A DNA stretch of 38,488 nt from an uncultured Lachnospiraceae bacterium. Lineage in GTDB: Bacteria; Bacillota; Clostridia; Lachnospirales; Lachnospiraceae. Of the stretch, positions 15,639-22,219 are shown piece by piece (position 1 is the stretch's first letter; every line of letters starts with the position of its first letter). The position numbers and the translations under genes are program-made. Where the stretch lies: positions 117,969 through 156,456 of the forward strand of contig CAJTTT010000003.1 of NCBI GenBank assembly GCA_910579285.1. Direction: 5' to 3'. The notes under the pieces are model-generated. The model was given only the letters and a program-made list of their open reading frames with translations. It had not been told where the DNA came from and ran no database searches.

Positions 15639-16687
15639 TGCGGATTTTTAACTATGCCAATTTAAAAGATTATAGATGGGATTCGGAAATTCTTGGATTG
15701 GTAGCACAGATCCATGAGTTTAAAGGGAAACAGGAATTATACCTTAAGCAGAAACCTGCCACACTGGAAAAACTGGTCGAAATAGCGAAAATACAAAGTA
15801 CCGAGGCTTCCAATAAGATTGAAGGCATTGTTACGACAAGAACCAGGCTTCAGCAGCTTGTTATGGAAAAGACAACGCCTAAGAATAAGGATGAGGAAGA
15901 AATTATGGGGTATCGGGATGTTTTAAATACCATCCATGAGAGTTATGAATATATCCCGATTCGTTCCTCTTATATTTTGCAGCTCCACCGGGATTTATAT
16001 CAATATTCACAGAAGGATATTGGGGGAAGGTTTAAGAATACACAGAATGTGATAGCCGAAAACCATCCGGATGGAACACAGACAGTACGATTTACTCCTT
16101 TGGCACCTTATGAGACACCGGGGGCAGTCGATTCCATCTGCGATAATTTCAATCAAGCAATCGATTCCTGCATAGTGGATCCGTTGGTATTGATTCCGAT
16201 TTTTATCAATGATTTTCTATGCATCCACCCATTCAATGACGGAAATGGCCGGATGTCGCGCCTGCTCACTACGCTCCTTCTATATCGGTGCGGGTATGTT
16301 GTTGGGAGATATATCAGCTTGGAGAGAAAAATAGAAAGGACCAAAGAAAATTACTATGATGTATTGGAACAGTGCGGGAATGGCTGGTACGAGAATGAAA
16401 ATGATCCGTCACCATTTATAAAATATTTGCTTGGAATCGTGCTGGCAGCTTATAGAGACTTTGAGACCCGGATCAGTCTTGTAGATGAAAAACTGCCTGC
16501 TATAGAAATGGTCAGAAAAGCAGTTTATGAAAAAATCGGTAAATTTACAAAGAGCGAGATCATGGAACTTGTGCCGTCCCTGTCTAAGGCTTCCGTAGAA
16601 AATTCGTTGACACAGTTGACGAAGGACGGGATTGTTGACAGGCATGGAAAAGGGAAAGCGACATTTTATACAAGAACAGATGTGTAA
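15638..16687 (+). CDS. Fic family protein (AMPylase) with C-terminal winged helix
   Basis: 349 residues. The N-terminal domain carries the inhibitory helix motif S-x3-E-G (Ser58-Glu62-Gly63), which places it in the class with N-terminal self-inhibition. The Fic core has HPFNDGNGRMSR at residues 197-208, with catalytic His197 and all canonical residues. The last ~70 residues look like a winged helix-turn-helix (FTKSEIMELVPSLSKASVEN), so the protein may also bind DNA. Fic enzymes transfer AMP or another nucleotide to target hydroxyls. GGGAGGGG is 8 bases before ATG 15638. No antitoxin gene is adjacent, as expected for a self-inhibited type. Confidence 0.9.
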   Translation: MRIFNYANLKDYRWDSEILGLVAQIHEFKGKQELYLKQKPATLEKLVEIAKIQSTEASNKIEGIVTTRTRLQQLVMEKTTPKNKDEEEIMGYRDVLNTIHESYEYIPIRSSYILQLHRDLYQYSQKDIGGRFKNTQNVIAENHPDGTQTVRFTPLAPYETPGAVDSICDNFNQAIDSCIVDPLVLIPIFINDFLCIHPFNDGNGRMSRLLTTLLLYRCGYVVGRYISLERKIERTKENYYDVLEQCGNGWYENENDPSPFIKYLLGIVLAAYRDFETRISLVDEKLPAIEMVRKAVYEKIGKFTKSEIMELVPSLSKASVENSLTQLTKDGIVDRHGKGKATFYTRTDV

Positions 16688-16764
16688 AATAATAACAAGT
16701 CCGTTTTTTGGACACTTGGTGTGATATGCTGGTCTTATTAGAGGAAAGGAAGGAGACTGTTATA

Positions 16765-17169
16765 ATGCGAATCATTAATTTAGGACCTTGGGTTTTCTAC
16801 ATTGAGGGCAAGCCTCAGTTTGACGAGCATAAGGTGGGAAAGTGGATGTATTTTTTCAAGGATAAAGAGAGAGTGGCAGGGCTTTGCAAGGCTGCAGTGG
16901 AGCAGAGAATTGTTTTAGAAGCCAAGCATAGTGATGCACTGGATGGCGTTTCATGTTTTTATCTTGGATGTGATGATGTGGAAAGTCATAAGAAGGTTAT
17001 CCAATTTTTCCTGGACAATGATATGATACAGAAAACCAAAACAGGTAAACTTTATAATATTTCATTTAAACTTGATGACCAAACAAGGGCTGGAGAGTAC
17101 GGAGAAATGTTCCAAAGTGAAATTAAATTGGAACAATTTCTTGACTTGTATACAGGAGAGTGGAAGTAG
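16765..17169 (+). CDS. Hypothetical protein, first gene of the glycosylase cassette
   Basis: 134 residues starting MRIINLGPWV, soluble, with no signal peptide or membrane segment. Aromatic residues and glycines at the N-terminus (WVFYIEG, GKWMYFF) and a central helix suggest a compact alpha/beta domain. I do not recognise the family. ATG 16765 has AGGAG about 9 bases upstream; an upstream in-frame start at 16708 has none. It ends 12 bp before the DUF6508-glycosylase gene, so the two are almost certainly co-transcribed. It could be a regulator, an immunity partner or a specificity subunit; nothing in the sequence decides this. Confidence 0.65.
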   Translation: MRIINLGPWVFYIEGKPQFDEHKVGKWMYFFKDKERVAGLCKAAVEQRIVLEAKHSDALDGVSCFYLGCDDVESHKKVIQFFLDNDMIQKTKTGKLYNISFKLDDQTRAGEYGEMFQSEIKLEQFLDLYTGEWK

Positions 17170-17181
17170 AGGTGTATAAGA

Positions 17182-18369
17182 ATGGTTGGAGTTTATAAAT
17201 CACTCACAGATTTTCTGCCGCTGCTTGAAGAAGATAAAATTGGAGATTGGATGATTGATTGTGTAAATGACGGAACCCCGGAACATCCAATTCAGATGCC
17301 GTTTGTGAATTACTCAAGGCTCATCCGGGAGATTGAGGATGCTATATATAATTTTGAGCGGATGCACCCGGAGTATGGGCTGAACCATTACAGTAGTATT
17401 TTGGAGGCTAACGGCATTGAGTGGGGAATGGATTCCATGTCTGCTAAAGATGTGTCCGTACTGGACGGTAAATGCGTCTTGGCGATGCTACTGGGTGCTG
17501 TCCGGGCAGAGCGGTTCTGTGACGGTGCGTTGCTCGGATTTTTCAAGAAAGGCTGCATCAAAAGATGGCTGGAACGGCTGAAGGAGATTGACGAGCCGGG
17601 AGGCGTCCGTGTCTGTAGGGAGAGTGAGTACCTTTTCGTCATGCGGGACTACCTTGTTGAACACGGCATGAAATACGATGAGACTATCGACAATAAGGTA
17701 ACGGCTCGTAAGGACGGCAAGACTTATGGCTTTTCGGAACATCTGCAGGCGATGGTGTATTCTCTTCTCAGCGCACAAAGACCTTGGGCAGATGTCGTGA
17801 AACATCTGGACGAGATAGATGATATTTTCTTTGGGTACGATGCGGGGAGAATATTGAAACAGACAGATACATATTTTGTAGACCGCATCAGAGAGATAAA
17901 ATGTGGAAATAGGAACATACATGACCAGATGAAGTATCTGCCGGACAATATTGCGACACTGCGTTCCATAGAGGCGGAGTACGGCAGTCTTGATGCTTTC
18001 GTGATATCTGCCCCGGCACATGAGATAGTGAAAATACTGACAAATTATAAGTCAAAATATAAGCTGCGGAATATGGGAGAGGCTCTATGCTGGGAGTATC
18101 TGCGGAATGTTGGTATTGACGGTGCAAAGCCGGATGTCCACTTGAGAAGATTCCTTGGCTCGAAACGGATGGGGACAGGCAATCACGAAACGGCAACGGT
18201 GTCTGAGGTTATTGATACCGTGAGGAGATTGTCAAAAGAGAGTGGACTTTCGATGGCTGTAATTGACAATATCATCTGGAGTTTCTGTTCCGAGCAGTAT
18301 GGAGAAATCTGCGGTGCATCTCCGAAATGTACGGAATGCCCGGTAAAGCCTTACTGTCATAAAAAGTAA
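17182..18369 (+). CDS. DUF6508 - HhH-GPD DNA glycosylase fusion with 4Fe-4S motif
   Basis: 395 residues. Residues 1-136 match DUF6508 as I recall it: GDWMIDCVNDGTPEHPIQMP, then GAVRAERFCDGALLGFF and RWLERLKEID. The C-terminal part reads like an endonuclease III/MutY-type HhH-GPD domain. LRNMGEALCWEYLRNVGIDG is at the hairpin region, the presumed catalytic Asp318 is in KPDVHLRRFLG, and four cysteines near the end (377, 383, 386, 392; C-x5-C-x2-C-x5-C) fit an iron-sulfur loop one residue shorter than usual. The Lys of bifunctional enzymes is absent, so a base-removing monofunctional activity is more likely. It is the middle gene of a three-gene cassette. A repair role or defence against modified phage DNA are both possible. 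Confidence 0.78.
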   Translation: MVGVYKSLTDFLPLLEEDKIGDWMIDCVNDGTPEHPIQMPFVNYSRLIREIEDAIYNFERMHPEYGLNHYSSILEANGIEWGMDSMSAKDVSVLDGKCVLAMLLGAVRAERFCDGALLGFFKKGCIKRWLERLKEIDEPGGVRVCRESEYLFVMRDYLVEHGMKYDETIDNKVTARKDGKTYGFSEHLQAMVYSLLSAQRPWADVVKHLDEIDDIFFGYDAGRILKQTDTYFVDRIREIKCGNRNIHDQMKYLPDNIATLRSIEAEYGSLDAFVISAPAHEIVKILTNYKSKYKLRNMGEALCWEYLRNVGIDGAKPDVHLRRFLGSKRMGTGNHETATVSEVIDTVRRLSKESGLSMAVIDNIIWSFCSEQYGEICGASPKCTECPVKPYCHKK

Positions 18370-18385
18370 ACGGAGAGAAAAAAGA

Positions 18386-18697
18386 ATGAATACCAACAGC
18401 GAAAATCCGAAGGTAGGAAAGACTTTTCAGGAAATGGTCTGCAAAAGTGTGTCAGAATATTTTCAGGTGGACTTTGATCTGGAGGTGGCAATTCCGATAG
18501 GGCATCCTTCTAAAAATCATAAGTTTGACTGTGTTTCGGATGACACCACGAAGGTCTTATGTATAAAGAAAGCCGTACATCTCAATAAACAGGAGACTTT
18601 GGCGGAATACTATGTCCGTATTGATGGACATCTGCTACGGGATGTGAAAGTTTTTGAAGTGGATGAGCAAGGCGGAATAAATGTTGTTAGAGGATAA
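18386..18697 (+). CDS. Nuclease-like protein lacking its catalytic segment (probable in-frame deletion)
   Basis: 103 residues. The N-terminus (GKTFQEMVCKSVSEYFQVDF, then IGHPSKNHKFDCVS) looks like the first half of a PD-(D/E)xK fold: the helix with FQE and the KFD strand that would supply the Asp. The next strand, which should hold E-x-K, is missing. Residues 55-57 jump to KKAVHLNKQETLAEYYVRID and GHLLRDVKVFEVD, which resemble the end of larger proteins of this type. I infer an in-frame deletion that removed the active site; comparison with full-length homologues would settle it. It lies 16 bp after the glycosylase gene with AGAGAAAA-type upstream sequence. Confidence 0.6.
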   Translation: MNTNSENPKVGKTFQEMVCKSVSEYFQVDFDLEVAIPIGHPSKNHKFDCVSDDTTKVLCIKKAVHLNKQETLAEYYVRIDGHLLRDVKVFEVDEQGGINVVRG

Positions 18698-18704
18698 CAA
18701 ATAA

Positions 18705-18730
18705 AGCCGGGCAGAATTATCTGCTCGGCT
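18705..18730 (+). terminator. Hairpin after the glycosylase cassette
   Basis: An 11-bp stem (AGCCGGGCAGA / TCTGCTCGGCT, one G-T pair) with a 4-base loop, only 8 bp after the stop. There is no T-run, so termination may be weak or factor-assisted. Confidence 0.5.
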
Positions 18731-18799
18731 CGATACACACCCTAAAGGGCAAAAATCGGAGTAGTAATGCCCCCCCTAACCTACTATGATTTGACTACT

Positions 18800-18920
18800 A
18801 CACACGGCAATGATATGCCAACCTCTGCTACAATATGCCAAGTAGTGTGATTTTCGAAGTGAAAATCTATAGCCTTAAAAACTTGGCATATCCTCGCAAA
18901 ATACGGCATTTCACGGCATA
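18800..18920. repeat. Cluster of GGCAT/ATGCC repeats at the island edge
   Basis: ATATGCCAA at 18813-18821 and ATATGCCAAG at 18833-18842. The exact inverted copy CTTGGCATAT is at 18882-18891, followed by ACGGCAT at 18903-18909 and 18913-18919. The 10-bp inverted pair encloses a small hairpin (GATTTTC / GAAAATC, 18850-18868). No gene is present from 18731 to 18938. The cluster could be a recombination or replication site left by a mobile element, or a set of operators. Confidence 0.45.
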
Positions 18921-18938
18921 ACTCGGAGGTTAAAAAAC

Positions 18939-19391
18939 ATGATTAAGATACTTTTTATTTGTCACGGCAACATCTGCCGAAGCACAATGGCCCAGAGCGT
19001 CCTCGCCCACATGGCCGCCAGGCAAGGTCTCTCAGACCAATTTCACATCGACTCTGCCGCCACCAGCCGCGAAGAGATCGGCAACCCGCCTCACTACGGT
19101 ACCGTGAACAAACTGCGGCAGGAGGGCATCCCGCTGATCCCTCACCGGGCGCGTCAGATGACGAAACAGGATTATAAGGATTTTGATTATCTGATTGGTA
19201 TGGATGATGCGAATATCCGCAATATGGAGCGGATCGCGGGCGGTGACCCAGAGCATAAGATATACAAGCTTCTGGAGTTTGCAGGGAGCGGCAGGGCGAT
19301 AGCGGATCCCTGGTATACAGGAAATTTTGAGGCAACTTACAGGGATGTGTCAGAGGGCTGTGAGGCTTTTCTGGAATCGCTTCACAGATGA
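18939..19391 (+). CDS. Low-molecular-weight protein-tyrosine phosphatase
   Basis: 150 residues, the usual length for the family. The CX5R active site CHGNICRS is at residues 8-15 (Cys8 nucleophile, Arg14). The general-acid loop is present near the C-terminus as ADPWYTGNF. These phosphatases remove phosphate from protein tyrosine, often on bacterial tyrosine kinases of capsule synthesis, or act on arginine phosphate. No kinase lies nearby. GGAGG is 9 bases before ATG 18939. The gene marks the return to higher-GC chromosomal DNA after the island. An arsenate reductase of the same fold is less likely because the DPWY loop is intact. Confidence 0.93.
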   Translation: MIKILFICHGNICRSTMAQSVLAHMAARQGLSDQFHIDSAATSREEIGNPPHYGTVNKLRQEGIPLIPHRARQMTKQDYKDFDYLIGMDDANIRNMERIAGGDPEHKIYKLLEFAGSGRAIADPWYTGNFEATYRDVSEGCEAFLESLHR

Positions 19392-19417
19392 CAGAAATGA
19401 AAGATATCCATACATCA

Positions 19418-19448
19418 TGCCATGAAGCGGTAGATTTATGTCACGAAC
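19418..19448 (-). promoter_or_regulatory. Candidate LytTR-regulator binding site, copy 1
   Basis: On the minus strand GTTCGTGACA (from 19448 to 19439) and CTTCATGGCA (19427 to 19418), start-to-start 21 bp. The first is identical to ten bases of the repeat at 21339-21348, just after the LytTR gene. A pair of half-sites two helical turns apart is the known form of LytTR operators. The match here is less complete and in the opposite orientation. Confidence 0.42.
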
Positions 19449-19487
19449 GGCGTCTTTTCCTTCTTTAGAAAATGGGGAAAGACGCCG
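19448..19487. other. Long hairpin between the phosphatase and coiled-coil genes
   Basis: CGGCGTCTTTTCC pairs with GGGAAAGACGCCG (13 bp, one T-G pair) around a 14-base loop. There is no T-run on the + strand. It may be a weak terminator of the phosphatase gene, but its 3' arm overlaps the GCCGATAT box, so it could also affect that promoter. Confidence 0.4.
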
Positions 19488-19491
19488 ATAT
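19484..19491 (+). promoter_or_regulatory. SigD/FliA-like -10 box before the coiled-coil gene
   Basis: GCCGATAT matches the -10 of motility-sigma promoters. At the expected place for the -35 (15 bases upstream) only TTAG is found, so the assignment is weaker than for the box at 21375. The start codon is about 60 bases downstream. Confidence 0.35.
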
Positions 19492-19554
19492 TTACTGTAT
19501 AAAATGTTTAAATGACTGGAAAAATGAAATGCTAGCAGATAAGGGGGATCAGCG

Positions 19555-20601
19555 ATGCAGATTAAGATGGGAAACAATGAAAACCAGATGATACATACGA
19601 ACCTCCAGACGCAGGAAAAAGCAGCGGGAGAGGGAGGACGTAAGGCTTCCGGGCAGCAGAAAAAGGCGACGATTTTTGCGGGTGATCTTCCCCTGCATAA
19701 AGATTCTATCACCCTTCGCAGGCAGCAGGCCCAGAAGAAAGCGAAGAAGTTTGTGCAGGACGCGTGGGACACGGATCGCAAGGCTGATCAGAGTCAGGAG
19801 GAGATCCGGGCACGGCAAAGGGATCAGTGGGATGAAGCCCTTTACAACCAGAAACGAGTTCAGGAATGCTTGGACAGGAAAGAAAATCTGCGGCAGGAGT
19901 ATGGCGTGGATGCGGATTCACAGGAACAGCAGGATCTGGAGCTTCTTATGAAAGGAGCGCATTTAGATCCCGGGAATCCTCTCACGGAGGAGGAAAAGGC
20001 AAGGCTGGACGAGCTGCAGGGTCAGCCGCTCACGGAATATCAGAAGAAATGCATGGAAATCAATGATGAACAGTTCATATTTGAGAACAGGAAGCAGAGT
20101 GCGGCCAGCTATGCGGCTTATCTGCAGAGTTCTCTCACAGATATGAAAATAGAGCGTCTGAAGTTCCACAAGATGGCGGATGCCCAGAACAATGCAGACA
20201 AGGTGTTGGAGCAGGCCGGCAAGGATATACAGGGTATGTTGATGGAAGAGGCGAAAGACCATATAGACGAGTCTTACGAGGAGACGCGCGAGGAAGCCGA
20301 AAAGCAGGCCGAGGAGGAAGAAGCGCAGGAGGAGAAAGTCGAGCTTCGTAAAGAACAGCAGGAGCTTATGGAGGAGAGAATCGAAGCGGTCAGAGAGGAC
20401 AGTTACGATGCGGAGGCTGCTCAGAAGAATCAGGAGAAGAGCGCCAGAGATGAGGCCGCTTTCTTGCGGGATATGGCGGAAGCGGGACTGGATGTGGCAG
20501 GCTCAGGCTCTGCTGTACAGGCTGAGATCAAGGATATGCTGAATAAGATGAAACTGCTCGAAGCGGACATCAAGGGTATTGACGTGGACGCGCAGATTTA
20601 A
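19555..20601 (+). CDS. Charged coiled-coil protein of unknown function
   Basis: 348 residues. There is no signal peptide or membrane helix. The N-terminus is Gln/Asn/Lys-rich with the segment TIFAGDLPLHKDSI. From about residue 60 to the end it is almost all helix, with strong coiled-coil potential around the EEAEKQAEEEEAQEEKVELR region. The end (AEIKDMLNKMKLLEADIKG) is again amphipathic. It starts the unit that also encodes the LytTR response regulator 13 bp downstream. GGGGGATCAGCG before the ATG gives a modest ribosome binding site. I do not recognise the family. The company of a FliD-like protein and SigD-like promoters hints at a motility or surface-filament link, which is inference only. 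Confidence 0.7.
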   Translation: MQIKMGNNENQMIHTNLQTQEKAAGEGGRKASGQQKKATIFAGDLPLHKDSITLRRQQAQKKAKKFVQDAWDTDRKADQSQEEIRARQRDQWDEALYNQKRVQECLDRKENLRQEYGVDADSQEQQDLELLMKGAHLDPGNPLTEEEKARLDELQGQPLTEYQKKCMEINDEQFIFENRKQSAASYAAYLQSSLTDMKIERLKFHKMADAQNNADKVLEQAGKDIQGMLMEEAKDHIDESYEETREEAEKQAEEEEAQEEKVELRKEQQELMEERIEAVREDSYDAEAAQKNQEKSARDEAAFLRDMAEAGLDVAGSGSAVQAEIKDMLNKMKLLEADIKGIDVDAQI

Positions 20602-20614
20602 AAAGAGGATAGAG

Positions 20615-21310
20615 ATGAGAATTGCGATTTGCGATGACGAGACGAGAGGGAGAGAAAGGATTCGAACCTTACTCGACGGCGAGTTTTCAGGAGCGCAGAC
20701 CAGTGAATTTGATTCAGGGACGAAGCTGATAGAGGCTGTGAAGGGAGGATACCAGCCAGATATCGTATTACTGGATATAGCGATGGAAGGAATGAATGGC
20801 ATGGAGACAGCGAAGAAACTGCGGGCGTTGTCTGATGTCATTCTGATCTTTGTGACAGGGATAAAGGAGCAGGTGTTTCAGGCTTTCGATGTGGGGGCAT
20901 TTCACTATCTGATGAAGCCTGTAGATCAGAAAAAACTGAAAAGTGTTCTGGATCGTGCGGTAAAAGAGGTGGAAAAGCGGGCAGGAGCGCCGAAAATTCT
21001 GCTGGTGAAGACTGCAGGCGGACACCGCAGGGTGCCGGTGGAGGACATTCTCTATGCGGAGAACAGCGGCAGAAAGGTGATTCTGCACACGAGGACGGAA
21101 GAAATTGCATATTATGAGCGCATGAATCATCTGGAGGAAGTGCTCGGTGAAGCCTTCTTTCGGTGCCATAGAGGATATCTGGTGGCGCTCTCGGCGGTCA
21201 GCGGATATGATTACACAAGCATTACACTGGTCAGCGGGGATAAGGTTTATCTGTCCAAGCAGAAGTACGCGGAATTTGCCAGACGCTGTTGTGAAAACAT
21301 ACAGAAATAG
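20615..21310 (+). CDS. LytTR-family response regulator (orphan)
   Basis: 231 residues from ATG 20615 (AGAGG 6 bases upstream). The receiver domain spans 1-120, with acidic pair Asp7-Asp8, phospho-acceptor Asp54 in VLLDIAMEGMNG, Thr81 and Lys101 in LMKPVD. The C-terminal ~100 residues are a LytTR DNA-binding domain: VPVEDILYAENSGRKVILHT, FRCHRGYLVAL and the VYLSKQKYAEFARR end. No sensor kinase is adjacent, so its signal source is elsewhere or it acts without one. Direct GTTCGKGACAA repeats 21 bp apart begin 8 bp after its stop, upstream of the FliD-like gene, and a related pair lies upstream of its own operon. It is therefore likely a local activator. Confidence 0.92.
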   Translation: MRIAICDDETRGRERIRTLLDGEFSGAQTSEFDSGTKLIEAVKGGYQPDIVLLDIAMEGMNGMETAKKLRALSDVILIFVTGIKEQVFQAFDVGAFHYLMKPVDQKKLKSVLDRAVKEVEKRAGAPKILLVKTAGGHRRVPVEDILYAENSGRKVILHTRTEEIAYYERMNHLEEVLGEAFFRCHRGYLVALSAVSGYDYTSITLVSGDKVYLSKQKYAEFARRCCENIQK

Positions 21311-21317
21311 GGAAACC

Positions 21318-21349
21318 GTTCGGGACAAATGTGGAACGGTTCGTGACAA
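21318..21349 (+). promoter_or_regulatory. Candidate LytTR-regulator binding site, copy 2
   Basis: GTTCGGGACAA (21318-21328) and GTTCGTGACAA (21339-21349) differ at one base and are exactly 21 bp apart, the spacing known for LytTR operators such as those of AgrA. They end 6 bp before the -35-like TTAA at 21356, the place for an activator. The same DNA can also form an AACCGTTC/GAACGGTT hairpin (21314-21341) without a T-run. Confidence 0.55.
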
Positions 21350-21355
21350 GCCGGG

Positions 21356-21382
21356 TTAATGAAATATGAGCCTGGCCGATAT
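21356..21382 (+). promoter_or_regulatory. SigD/FliA-like promoter for the FliD-like gene
   Basis: TTAA (21356-21359), a 15-bp spacer and GCCGATAT (21375-21382). The motility sigma consensus is TAAA-15-GCCGATAA/T, so the -10 is perfect and the -35 has one mismatch. No sigma-A promoter is evident in this gap. Confidence 0.5.
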
Positions 21383-21423
21383 ATGAGATAGAACCAGAAA
21401 AATAGACATAGGGGGAAATCGAC

Positions 21424-22146
21424 ATGAGAGTTACGAGAAACTACAGGAGCGGCATGTTAAATGTCAGAAACAGGAATAAGGGTTCGCAGTCATCGCTCTT
21501 ACAGAGTGTATTGAGCCGCAACAGCACGGGCAGACTGGCAAGTCTTCTGGGAAATAAGAAGAACACCGGCTTAAGCAGCGCGATCGACAGAAATTTCATC
21601 AATACAACAGACACGAAATCCCAGAAGTTTTACTATGACATGCAGTATCATGCGAAGCAGGTGGGTGAATATGCCAATGCATTGAAGAGCAAAGAGAAAG
21701 ACTCCATATATGATAAGGCGAAGGAGAGCGGCAGCACGGAGCAGATCGTATCTGATATAAAGAGCTTTGTTAATCAGTATAACAATATGATGAAAGATCT
21801 GAAGGAATCGGGGAGCAGAACAGACTCGAACTTCTTAATGCAGTTCAACAGTATGTCCAGACTGGATGAGCGGGATCTGGCGCTGACAGGCGTCACCAGA
21901 AAGTCGGACGGTACGCTTGCTGTGGATGAGAAGAAGCTCGAAGCGGCAGATGTGGAGACGCTGGAGAAGGTGTGGGGCGGTAACGGCTTCGCCTCCAAAG
22001 CAGCGGCCAAGGCAGGATCTGTGGAGGCCACGGCTGGGCGCAACATTGAGGCGGAAAAGAGCAGCATATACAGTCCCTTTGACCGGGCAAACCTTTACAA
22101 CAGCGGCATCAGGAATACGGGAAGCTATTTTAATTACAGGAGATAG
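21424..22146 (+). CDS. FliD C-terminus-like protein
   Basis: 240 residues, no signal peptide. The N-terminal ~50 residues are basic and Asn/Ser/Arg-rich. The middle and end recall the C-terminal part of the flagellar cap protein FliD (HAP2): SFVNQYNNMMKDLKESGSRT, then a FNSMSRL helix, and KSDGTLAVDEKKLEAADVET, equivalent to FliD's G-T-L-x-(L/V)-D-x-x-K-L. The usual FliD N-terminal domains are missing (FliD is about 400-700 residues). A flagellar system would export such a protein without a cleaved signal. GGGGGAAA lies before the start. The SigD-like promoter and LytTR-type repeats upstream fit motility-linked control. The role is not known. Confidence 0.62.
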   Translation: MRVTRNYRSGMLNVRNRNKGSQSSLLQSVLSRNSTGRLASLLGNKKNTGLSSAIDRNFINTTDTKSQKFYYDMQYHAKQVGEYANALKSKEKDSIYDKAKESGSTEQIVSDIKSFVNQYNNMMKDLKESGSRTDSNFLMQFNSMSRLDERDLALTGVTRKSDGTLAVDEKKLEAADVETLEKVWGGNGFASKAAAKAGSVEATAGRNIEAEKSSIYSPFDRANLYNSGIRNTGSYFNYRR

Positions 22147-22179
22147 CGGCGGCAAAGGATAGCGGGCGACAGGAATTGA

Positions 22180-22206
22180 CTGCCGGATGTGTTATGCATC
22201 CGGCAG
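22180..22206 (+). other. Perfect hairpin in the leader of the 22220 gene
   Basis: A 10-bp perfect inverted repeat (CTGCCGGATG / CATCCGGCAG) with a 7-base loop, ending 13 bases before ATG 22220. No T-run follows, so it is not a standard terminator. It may stabilise or gate the downstream message. Confidence 0.5.
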
Positions 22207-22219
22207 AGCAGGTATCATA

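Noticed and set aside
18939..19391. Arsenate reductase
   Set aside because: The DPWYTGNF acid loop and CX5R spacing fit tyrosine phosphatases, and no ars genes are nearby.
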